This document shows positions 54,209-63,714 of a stretch of 64,000 nt of DNA, in pieces. The position numbers and the translations under genes were made by a program. Position 1 is the first letter of the stretch; each line of letters begins with the position of its first letter. The stretch covers positions 36,040 through 100,039 of the forward strand of contig JALQPE010000004.1 of assembly GCA_030407315.1 (NCBI GenBank). Reading direction: 5' to 3'. This DNA comes from Asparagopsis taxiformis. Taxonomy: Eukaryota; Rhodophyta; Florideophyceae; Bonnemaisoniales; Bonnemaisoniaceae. The notes beneath the pieces were generated by a model. The model made no database searches and was not told the DNA's origin. It worked only from the letters and a program-made list of their open reading frames with translations.

Positions 54209-54640
54209 GGTTGATAGAGTCGTTGAATTCTCGCTTTAGAATGTGCCGTGATAGTCATTGCATCATCATAACCGTCAACAGCCAATCGCATCACAATTGG
54301 ATCATTGAGTGGCAACATAGACACATATATGTTTTCCTTTGCCAACATCTTCAAATGTTCCTCTGAGAGTGCAGCATGATCTGCTCCGTAGTCCCCGGAA
54401 ACGACAACTTCAACTTTGTCAGCCAATACGGCATTGATTCGACCCTTCTTATGAGCCTTTTTATCGCTTTTCATATGGTCACCTGACTGGGTATCATTTT
54501 CCATGCGCACGCGCTTAATTGATGCCCCTGAGCTCTTCCGCCTAAAGTCCTCCAAAAGCTTACGCTTCTGTTCGGCAGTAGATTTTGTACACCACCTTAT
54601 ATAGTGTCTCTCTCCTGGACACGTTATGGTATTGAGGCAG
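54169..54640 (-). pseudogene. gypsy-3 zinc segment and protease
   Basis: CLNTITCPGERHYIRWC (a possible C2HC finger) leads to VVVSGDYGADHAALSEEHL. DYGAD aligns with DIGAD of gypsy-2 at the place of the catalytic Asp. The gag frame above ends at 54624; this is the next frame. Confidence 0.7.
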
Positions 54641-55477
54641 AATGGAGCCGATGATGCTGGTCTGGCCAGTTTGGATCACTTACAACATCTTTTTCCGCTG
54701 TGCGTCTGGTCTCAATTTGTCTGTCTTTGGTAACAGACTGTCTCTTCCACGGCTTCCCTTTAACTTTGAAGCCGCTTCGTGAAGATGATGATGATGATCC
54801 CTGTTTGGTTGTCATACCGGACGTTTCATTATTTCCATTGTCCGATACCTTGTGAAACTCTTCACATACAATAGCCTTCTCGACTACATAATCGAAGAAC
54901 CCTTTCCAGTCCTTCCTCAAATCAGTCTTATGCAGTTCCAGGTCATTCTCGACCTTATTCTTGAGTGCTGCTGGCCGCAAAACCTTGCATATGTGCTGTA
55001 CGGCTAGCTTTGGATTACTTTCAATTATTTCTTGTAGTTTATATTCCTCCAGGAATGATATATAGTCCGTGAACAGAGCTATGATCCTCAGCTTCGGATC
55101 GGTTTCAGCCATGTCTGTTCGAACTTTCTTTTTAAGCATCGACTGCAGCTCCTCTGCAGTGACATTCTCCAGCGCATCTTCCAATTGCAATTCCAACCAC
55201 TTCTTTAGAGAACATCTGACAGCTCTGACACTTGCTGTACTCCTTCAAATGTTCCTAATTGCACTAGTGCCTTCAACAGTTTGAAATCAACTGAGTTAGT
55301 AAGTGATATCGGTTTGAATGTGCTTCCTTGCTCTTCAGCATCCTTTGCCCTGAGCAAATATTGTTCTCGCTGTGCGAGAAAAGTTTGGATCGACTTGCTT
55401 CCCAGCCTCCGTAGTTCTGGGTGCTTGAGTGGTGCGAACAGTGTCGTACTGCTCTGTGCTTCACCTTCTGATCCCAT
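54624..55477 (-). pseudogene. gypsy-3 gag
   Basis: ATG 55477: TTLFAPLKHPELRRLGSKSI, FLAQREQYLLRAKDAEEQG, frame lost at 55205, resumed (LEDALENVTAEELQSMLKKK, FTDYISFLEEYKLQEI, VQHICKVLRP, FFDYVVEKAIVCEEF) to 54624, ending in a Ser-rich basic region. It parallels gypsy-2 gag along its length and lacks a standard CCHC box. Confidence 0.8.
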
Positions 55478-55528
55478 TGTATTACCAGACTGGATGGAAA
55501 TACCGGATGTTCACTTGCTAGTGATCAC

Positions 55529-55927
55529 TATAGCTGGAACAGCCTTAGCCGTGTTCCTTTAATCCGTCTGTTAGGGCTCCTGAGCCCGCTTAGCTTCTAT
55601 TCTCCTACTACCATCGCTACCTTGGTGTATTTATACCCCGAACATCTTCTACTACTGCCGCGAGGTGCTTTGTGATGACAAGCAGTGTGCTGTACTGATT
55701 CCGGGATCGTTTCAGCTGCTGTAATAGTCATTCAGCATAGACGCATGCTGAATGGTACCGAACTCCAGTGTATATTGAATAGGCCATTATTCTCCGTTAA
55801 TTAACGACATTGAATAATGTTATTAATTGGAGATCCATATTATCAGTAATCCGGCACTGAAAACAACTTACCCCAATCATTCAATGCTATTTGCCAATTC
55901 TGTTGGACCAGGTTTCGCCGGTCTACA
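55529..55927 (-). repeat. gypsy-3 5' LTR
   Basis: Right copy, 399 bp. TATAAATA (minus) at 55628-55635 is the likely promoter. Against the 3' LTR it shows five 1-nt indels and one substitution besides the 5-bp difference at its start. Confidence 0.9.
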
Positions 55928-56892
55928 AATATGGTTGAGAAGCCACTGTCGTGTCGATTTCGAGTCTCCAGGGATCTCCGAAGATGGCTGTCCCAGAGCG
56001 CCCTTTACTACAGAAGGTGTGCAAAAACAGGATGGTCATGTCACATGTCAGAACTCAGACTACAATCAGAACAGGCAGCGTCGATGGCGTATACTTACAA
56101 ACACTCTGAGTAGAGCGACGTATGCGATAAAGCATAGGACTCTTCAGCATGAAGTGTTTGGTCTTCTTGTACCGAGGTTCAGTTTGTGGACGAGGTTCGA
56201 ATTGAGTATGGACAGGAGAAAAGCGCCCATCGAGGAGCTTCAAAGCGATGAAACACATGAGGAGAACGATAATTAGGCCCCAGGAACCAGCGGAGAAGGC
56301 TGTGATGAAGAAAGCACCACTGAAGTCTGACTGTAACTCATCGACATGAGTAAGTATTCTGAGGTCATTGTTCATGAAAGATTCCACGTAGTCAACTTTT
56401 TCGAAACGTTCGTTGTTGAATGCCCAACCGCCAGTACCGATGTCACATTGGCAGTTTGGATCATTTTGTCGTATTGCACCGTTCTCTGTGCATGATTCCA
56501 TCTCTCGTACGAAACCGTTAAACCCTTGATTGTTGGGATCTGTAGCATTGAACACTTTCAGCGATTTACATTTGAACTTGAGAAGTTTCTGCAACTTTTC
56601 GAGATATTCAATAGCAATGCCTGTAAAGGGAAAGTCCTGCGTATAATGTATGGTTATATATATCTCGATGGATACGTATACATAAATGTTAGCCACCAGA
56701 ATGAGAGGTTGAAGAATTGTAGACTTAACATACCGCCCGCGGAGAAAATGATTCAAAAACGATTGGACTCTCGACCAGTGTGCAACAGCGTAAGTTGACT
56801 CCTTCAAGAATACCTTCCACTTCAAGCTCACATTCTGCAACATTAATGAAAATGAACAGGGCCACAAAGGAAAGAAATGACGTTGTGGCCAT

Positions 56893-57592
56893 GGTTCACG
56901 AGATGAAGAACCAAGTCAATCTGTCCATAACGCGCGCGAATAATACGGGGGGGGGAGCAGTATATGTACAGACTGAATTTGAGAGCGGTGGTAATGTTCA
57001 TCGTTGCTGTTATTGAACGGCACGATAGGTTCTACCTACACGTGCAGAGGTGTGATTGTGGTAGTTGGAGCCAGTATGAAGCTTGGATACCGAGCCTGTG
57101 TCTCACGCAATTTTTGTCGGTATGAATGACTTGAATAGCAGGGAGATTACCGATATTTTTCAATTAAAATAGTGAGGAAGACGAAACCGATATCGACCAG
57201 CAACGGGGGCCGTTAGGAAACAATTGGTTATTGGCGAGAACACTCTCTCGCAATTGATGACCAACGATGTATGCTTGTGAAGATAATCGTCTGATGTCGT
57301 TTATTGTCGCCGCGTTGGTCGTTGGCGTGTCAATTAATATCAGTACTGAGCTGTAATGCTAGTGTAATGTACAAGTTATTCGTCAGAGACTGAGAATGGT
57401 CACGGTGCGAAAAGGAAGCGAAGTTATTCGTCAGTCGCCGCGCACCGTGGGCATTGTTAGTCGAAGGAGTTGGTGTCGGATGATCACCCAGATCATACAC
57501 CACATTACAGTAGAATACAAAATAGTATTTATACGTTCACCACCGGACGCCGCCGACGTAGTAAAGAGTTAAGGGCTACTCCTTCAGCAACA
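56893..57592. other. upstream of the receptor-like gene; right part probably copia-3 LTR
   Basis: No gene seen. The copia-3 5' LTR must end at 57592 (...CAGCAACA) but its start is not identifiable. A TATA-like AGTATTTATAC at about 57525 could belong to it. Confidence 0.4.
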
Positions 57593-57606
57593 GGTTATGG
57601 ACCCAG
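57593..57606 (+). other. copia-3 primer-binding site (internal initiator tRNA-Met)
   Basis: GGTTATGGACCCAG, one mismatch from the copia-1 site, directly after the CAACA LTR end. Confidence 0.75.
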
Positions 57607-57841
57607 ACTACACCGCGCACCAAAATTTCTCTCCCGAACCCAGTCCACATGCTTGATCGCGGCGACCGCACCATCACCACACATCATTGACAGCCGAACA
57701 CCGGCCTCACGCGCCGACCGCCGCGCCAAAATACGCCCAAGCACGCTCACGGCACCTCGCGAAAACAGAAGAGATACGAAATCTTGCCACTGATCTCTAC
57801 CAGCAGGCACTGCTCGAACTTGAACAAGACACGACACGCAA

Positions 57842-58480
57842 CATGTCACATCCACAACCCACTCCACCTCCTCCACCCTCCGATCCTATCCCGACACTCC
57901 TCTCTTCCCCACTACGGATCGATACACCCATGCTCACCTCTTCCAACTTAGCTCAATGGTGCAATACAATAGAGTGCCATGCCACCCTCAACGATCTAAC
58001 ACCGTACCTCGAGGATCCTCCTCCACTAACTCCTACTGACCCTTACGCTTTCCGTATCATCAGCAGAAAACCGCTCTGGCGCGTCTCCTCATACTCCAAT
58101 ATCTCACCTAAGATTCTAAGAACCGTGAGCCCATCTGTCCTCACGAGCCCCACACCCGTCCTCTACCACACCTCCAGGATAAACTGAAGGCAGTACACCC
58201 CACGAATTCGGAAGCTAACCTACGCAGGCGTGCTCACCAAATCAAGTACACCCCAGGCACGACGATAAAATCATACATCGACCAGCACACCGAATTGCGA
58301 GAACAAATGATACAATCTTCATTCCCGAACATAGCAGATGAACAAACCACAGTTCAGTTTCTACTCATGGGTATACGAAGCACCAGACTACGCCTCCCTG
58401 CTTCGCGATCTCGCGAACTACCATCATTTCCATGACGGAAAACGCCCAAGCCTGGACTTAGTGATCACTATGCTGATAGA
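57842..58480 (+). pseudogene. copia-3 gag
   Basis: MSHPQPTPPPPPSDPIPTLL (ATG 57843), LRIDTPMLTSSNLAQWCNTI, then in other frames HQIKYTPGTTIKSYIDQHTE, TTVQFLLMGI and APDYASLLRDLANYHHFHDG. Same blocks as copia-2 gag. Confidence 0.72.
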
Positions 58481-59049
58481 GCATGAAAATGCTGCAGCAC
58501 CAAGCCACAACACGGATAACCATCCAACACACCCGCCATCCCATCCTCCATATGGGCACAACACACTTCTCCATGTATTGGAACCTTCCACATCCAATAG
58601 GATATCCACCGTTGCATGCACTGAAACATCATGGTACACAGATGCCATTAACTCCAGCCCCACAGCTGAGACGCAATACAAGTTATAACCTCCAAAAACG
58701 TCAACCACCACGCCGACTACAAGGGCCCATGGTGCTCACTCATGGAGCAAGAACCACATGACGGAAATGTGTCACACCAGACAACAGTTGCTACTACAGC
58801 AGCACAACACACCGTCAACCTCGCCACACGCGAACTAAATGCTGCAATCTCCTCTCACCTTACCGCCTACCCCTCTGGAACAACCGAGGAACACCATCCC
58901 CCATCCATTCTCCGCAGCCATCCCATCGCACCCCACCAACAATGCTGCCCCCATCGCCTGAACAAAACAGTTACTAGCTTCCCCAGCGTACAACCCCGTC
59001 GGTGACTCTCCAACACAAGACCAAATAAACTTCCCTCCTTCTTATTACC

Positions 59050-59345
59050 TCTGGATCAGGCGCTGCTCCCACACACACTCGTGACCCACAACCCAAATGA
59101 CCCGACAACGTCGCAAACCACCACAGCAAACGGACAGAAAGCGACAATCACACACCAGGGACCTCTAACCATACCTCTATCGACCCAACAAGTCTTTGAA
59201 GATCCCTCGGGCGGTAGCAATGCCGTCCGCACAAACACTTTACTGTCAGTGGGACAACTAACCTCAGACAACGACGTCATATTCCAGCGACGAGCGGCTT
59301 ACATTACAAGCGACAGCCACCGCCTCACCCATCCCAAATCATAGC
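59050..59345 (+). pseudogene. copia-3 protease region
   Basis: THQGPLTIPLSTQQV, NTLLSVGQLTSDNDVIFQRRAAYI: the segment between protease active site and integrase in copia pol. The DSGA box itself is not intact. Confidence 0.6.
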
Positions 59346-60379
59346 CACAGCACCATGCAGGACAATCTCTATTTCCTTCCAACCTCTCCCTGTCACCCCG
59401 CATTCCCATCACAACCAATGTAATGGAGCACGTTCCCTCCCTCCCCCCTCTTGCGAAAAAAAGCCAAACAATTCTCCACTTTCCACCAAAACAACGGCAC
59501 CCACCGCACCCCCACGCGCATACAAACCCAATGTAACTAAGCCGCGACCATTTCGTCTTACAGCTCACCATGAGACGAACAGAACAACTATCGACCGGCC
59601 ACATCGGTCACAGTACAACCCAAAATACCAAGAAAGGTCACCTTCTCCCAGCCACTTACATCCACCGCACAAGCCAAAGCACAGACCCCCACTCATCAAA
59701 CAATCAAGAATTCCCACCCTTCCTCCGTGAATAGGCACAAATCCACACCACAGAAAACACTGAACTCCCTGCGACGCCAACCCCCACGACGCATACAACA
59801 CCCAACAAAAATCGTCAGCCCCTTGTCCAGCACGATACAGGACGCCACTCCCGACAAGAATAAAGAATCTGGCACTAAGCAACCCCCCACACAGCTCACA
59901 TTACCACTATACCGCACAGCCTCCAAGAGAACGCGCTCGCGGAACGCATCAATCGCAGTCTCTGGACACAACACGCTCCCTCCTGATCACATCAGGACTC
60001 CCATTCATACTATGGGACTATGCCCTGCACGCAGCCGTTGACCACTAATCATCACCCCATGCGGCTCATGGTAAAACGCCTATATCATTATGGACTGGCC
60101 AGACGCCTGACGTCACCACCTTCCTCCAGTTGGTCAACTTGCCATGTTCACGACCGCAAACCACAAAACAAAACTTGAGCCTCGCGCACAACTCCTACAT
60201 TACGTAGGCCGTCTCGACTCTCACCATTATCATCTCTATGACCCTAAACGGGCAAAATTAGCCGCTGTCGCATAGCAGACTTCAAAAGGTATGATACCCA
60301 ATACAGATCCATACGTCACATACCACACTACCAGCTGCACCTGCCCCCGCACCTACTACAACCCACACCCTACCCCCCA

Positions 60380-61203
60380 ACTACCTCGTTCAGCATCCCG
60401 AAACGCTGTCAGAGGCCAGAAAGGCACCGGACGCTGATGAATGGGCCATCTCCTGGAACGCGGAATTGGACTCACTAGAACGCCGCGGCACGCTTACATA
60501 CATTCCACATACACAACTGCCACCTAACACAAAACTTCTACCGTCAAAATGGTTCTTAAAACCCCAAAGTGGACGGCAACGGTATCCCCATCTCCCGCAA
60601 AACCAGGTGTAACCTTCGCGGCGACTTACAGAAAACCTCACGAGCACTATGATCCGGACCAATCACATCCCCAGTTGCAGACAGAGATGCAATCCGATTT
60701 GCACTCGCCATTTCCGCTGCACACAATTATGAGGTACACCATTGGGACATAGAATCAGCCTTTTTACACGAAGACGTTTGGAACCGACAAGCCACTTTAC
60801 ATAAACCGCCACAACGCTTTGACGTCACCTACAAGTATCCCGGTCGCATCTGCAAAGTGACTGGCAACATGTACGGTGTCAACAAGCGTGCAGCACATTC
60901 ACACGTGGGATTATCACAGCACCTGGAAATGCACAACTTTACCACGCTTATCCAGGGAAAGCTGCACATTCCTCCTACGATCCAAAAAACACCTAGACAA
61001 CTTTGTCTTTTTTTGTTATCAAATTGATGATTTCTAGTGGTATCCAATTGCTCCCGGCTGCGTGAAACAGCCAAGCACAACTAGAGTCCAAATTACGTCA
61101 TCAAGACCTCGGACCTGTCAAACACATCTCGGATTGAAAGTTAATCGCGACAATACCGGCATTCACGTCAGCCAACCCGCATACATTGCAACGTCTGTGT
61201 TTT
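60380..61203 (+). pseudogene. copia-3 reverse transcriptase, decayed
   Basis: EWAISWNAELDSLERRGTLTYI, LLPSKWFLK, CKVTGNMYGVNKRAA and CYQIDDF (about 61010-61035, at the place of the catalytic YVDD) with LKVNRDNTGIHVSQPAYIAT following. At least four frame changes and several stops. Confidence 0.75.
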
Positions 61204-61274
61204 CGGAAGTGGACGCGGACGTCCAGTCTCTCTAGTACGGGTCCTAGTCGGCCCCGAGATTTACTAGAACAAAT

Positions 61275-61316
61275 GAACGTCCGCGTCCAAAAAAAAATAC
61301 AAATTTTTTGGATGCG
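61275..61316. repeat. A/T-looped hairpin with GACGTCC arms
   Basis: AACGTCCGCGTCCAAAAAA is followed by its near-perfect inverse TTTTTTGGATGCGGACGTCC with a few bases between. A third related copy (GGACGCGGACGTCC) lies at about 61208-61222. Confidence 0.75.
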
Positions 61317-61323
61317 GACGTCC

Positions 61324-61452
61324 ACTTTCTCTAGTACATATGGCGGAATACTAGGACCCGACATCCACTTTCTCTAGTACGTTTGGCGGAATACTAGGAC
61401 CCGACATCCACTTTCTCTAGTACGGTTGGCGAAATACTAGGACCCGACATCC
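61324..61452. repeat. 43-bp tandem repeat, three copies
   Basis: Units start at 61324, 61367 and 61410 with actttctctagtac and end CCCGACATCC. Three full units, 129 bp, with only a few differences. Confidence 0.92.
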
Positions 61453-61577
61453 AGTATACAATATATCAGCGAAAACCGGGAGGGAAGAAATTACAGCGGA
61501 TGGTAAATTCAGGGCCCATATCGGACCGTATTTTATTCTCTCATTTAGGAAAACTGCTCGATCAATACGTCTCTCCT

Positions 61578-61711
61578 AGAATAGGGAATACATATCTGGT
61601 CAGAATAGGAAATAAATACCCGGTTAGAATAGGAAATACGTATCTAGCCAGAATACGGAATATGTATCCAGCCAGAATACGAAATACGTATCCAGCCAGA
61701 ATACAAAATAC
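61578..61711. repeat. 24-bp tandem repeat, about 5.6 copies
   Basis: Units AGAATA-GGAAATACGTAT-CTAGCC start at 61578, 61602, 61626, 61650, 61674 and 61698. The period is a multiple of three, so the repeat reads as an octapeptide (RIGNTYLA-like) within a plus-strand frame 61500-62039, and as FWLDTYFV-like on the minus strand. I do not call a gene from this alone. Confidence 0.9.
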
Positions 61712-62049
61712 CTGTCAGCATATCGTCGATCACCCATCTCCCTCACTATCGCGTTCTCCCTACCATCCGAACGCCATGCACCACCATTCGCACATACTTC
61801 AAGAACCTCACGACCTTGATTATAAAAATCCGCTCCTTCCCAATTCCATCCCCGCTTTCCTCGCACCACCCAGCCCATTAAATCATCAAGACATCAAACA
61901 CGAACATGGTCAGCAAAATCTTACACCACTTGAAACCCACTCTCACTTCTATCGTATGCCCCAAAATATACACATACCAGAAAACCACCTCAACAGCTTC
62001 ATTCCCCATCTTCCTAGATCCCTTCTTCACTCTCCTTGAGTCCTGCCGT

Positions 62050-63130
62050 TCCTGCTTCACCACTCCTGCATCACATACAAAACATCAACCCCAACAGTCA
62101 GATTCAAACCAACGCTTTACCACGACAGATATCCTAGAAACTCCCTTACTTACCTCTCCGAGAGGATGAGTGAATCATACATCCTACACAAAATAAAACC
62201 ATGTCCAAAAACCTTGCAATGAATAATCAAAGTCAGCAGTCCATATCTTCGCAAAACAAGTCTTGGTGCTCAGTGAAACTTACCTTCTGTCATCAACATT
62301 CCTGCATCATCTACACCACATCGGAATCAACCACACAGTCAGACTCAAAACCAACTTCCCTCACAGCATACTTTCAAAACTCGCACCTTTACCTTCGCTC
62401 CACACAATACACACCATGACTCAATAGGCTTCCAATGAAAAATATCGCATCAACGGAAATAGTCAGACTCAAAACAACCTTCCCTCGCTGCTTACTTTCA
62501 AAACTCGCACACTTACTTACCTGTTCCATCCTGCACACAATAAAAACCATAAATCACGTAATCGTGTAGCCAAGAAAAGTATCAGCTTCCGCATCATTCG
62601 CACAACCGGTCTGGGCGCCCAATGTGACTTACCTCCGTCATCACTATTCCTCCATCACCTACGCAACATCGGAATCAATCGCAACAGTCAGATTGAAACC
62701 AACGTTTCCCACAACCAACGCCTACATACCCTGAGAACTCGCAAATGTACCTCTCATCCATCCTACACACAATACAAACCATGATCCAAAAACCTTGCAA
62801 TGAATAATAATCATAGTCAGTAGTCCATATCTTCGCAAAGCACATCTTGGCACTCAATGAAACTTACCTTCGTCATCAAAATTCCTGCATCATCTACACA
62901 ACATCGGAATCAACCACAACAGTCAGACTCAAAATCAACCTTCCCTCACAGCATACTTTCAAAACTTCACGTACCTCTCTTCCAGCCTCCGCTCAATACA
63001 CACCATCAGTCAACAGGCTCCATGAAAAATATCGCATCAACGGAAATAGTCAGACTCAAAACCCACGCTTCCCTCAATGCATACCCTCAAGATTCGCGCA
63101 CGTACCTTCGTCCATCCTCTACACTACACA
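62050..63130. repeat. diverged repeat array with splice-donor-like words
   Basis: Blocks of about 95-195 bp recur imperfectly. Shared words include catcctgcacacaata, aatagtcagactcaaaac, tttcaaaactcgcac and cttcgcaaaaca. One long unit at 62237-62423 is repeated at 62823-63020. On the minus strand most blocks contain AAGGTAAGT or AGGTA(A/C)GT. Confidence 0.7.
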
Positions 63131-63714
63131 AAGCAAGGCGGTCAAAGAATCTCAGTCTGTGATGAGGACGGAGTGGAGCCTGCGGCGTCGACCGGACAGC
63201 TTTCAGCGTCCGCTTAAGTCTTGCTGTGCATACTCGAATCATCGCCGGCAGTGAATTGATATGGCCCAAGCCATGGTCTCTGATTCCCCGAACAATGAGA
63301 TCCGGATCGAGAACAACGAATATAACATATAATCATATATATGAGAATCCATTTGCTTTCCTTACATGATCCGTGGCATATCCGCTGTAAAGCACATTCA
63401 GATTCCACGAAGTTTGGAAATAAAAAGTTTATTATTACAAATGAATTAATTGAAAATCATGTCCCAGGGCAGTCGTTCGTCTTCCATGCACACGTTGCCA
63501 GCACGCAATGTGATGTAACAGTTTGGAAATGATGAACTCTCGGTTAAATTCCACCGTTGGGATGTCAGCTGGAGTGAGCACAAAACTACTGCCCCAACTA
63601 CGAACACGTTAAATTCCAAGTCTCGAAAGCAACAAAAAATAAAATTGGTCGCATCTGGACGGCACAGTCTCCCCTGTTCAGCTCGCAATCCTCTCTTTTG
63701 CGTCAAAACTCGAC
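63131..63714. other. intergenic, no supported gene
   Basis: Between the repeat array and the zinc-finger start. Nothing supported; a TATA-like AAATAAAATTGG occurs at about 63637-63648. Confidence 0.4.

Larger units (their letters stand above)
50268..55927 (-). mobile_element. gypsy-3: Ty3/gypsy chromovirus, frameshifted
   Basis: 5660 bp on the minus strand with 399/401-bp LTRs (minus strand TGTAGACC...CAGCTATA) and 4-bp target duplication AATA. Order gag, protease, RT, RNase H, integrase, chromodomain, with multiple 1-nt frame breaks. Same lineage as gypsy-2: matching gag start (LFAPLKHPELR / MFTPVTHPVLK), DYGAD protease, WLDD RT box, TGTAGAC LTR start. It sits in the receptor-like gene in the same orientation. 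Confidence 0.92.
49335..56892 (-). pseudogene. ionotropic glutamate receptor-like channel, split by gypsy-3
   Basis: Minus strand. Exon 1 56734-56892 (ATG 56892; signal peptide MATTSFLSFVALFIFINVAEC), exon 2 56099-56636, exon 3 from 56007 into gypsy-3 at 55928, joined by 97- and 91-bp GT-AG introns in phase. Encoded: ligand lobe S1 (DFPFTGIAIEYLEKL; CDIGTGGWAFNNERFEKVDY), M1 (GAFFITAFSAGSWGLIIVLL), a pore-loop-like GQPSSEIPG, and, on the far side of the insertion (50267 down), M3 ILLLCGLFLVLSYEAVMTYV, matching the iGluR GSEIP...SYTANLAAF region. Lobe S2 follows (SDICVPKGGATENLW, donor GTGAGT at 49977; GEPFFAGDVSF after a 7-T run near 49705 that shifts frame), then M4 WLKIFFLMAFGACGALMLIMV and an acidic tail to 49335. 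No amino-terminal domain. Exons at 49700-50260 are only partly resolved. It would be a plasma-membrane ligand-gated channel. Confidence 0.78.
57593..61203 (+). mobile_element. copia-3: decayed Ty1/copia element
   Basis: Begins with the primer site GGTTATGGACCCAG (57593-57606) after an LTR end ...CAGCAACA. Gag, protease and RT blocks follow in frequently changing frames. The RT sequence runs to about 61203 (VSQPAYIATSV) and stops abruptly at the hairpin/tandem-repeat block; RNase H and 3' LTR are absent. No integrase core could be recognised between 59350 and 60380. Confidence 0.8.

Noticed and set aside
61324..61711. CRISPR-like array
   Set aside because: Units are directly tandem without unique spacers, in a eukaryotic context.
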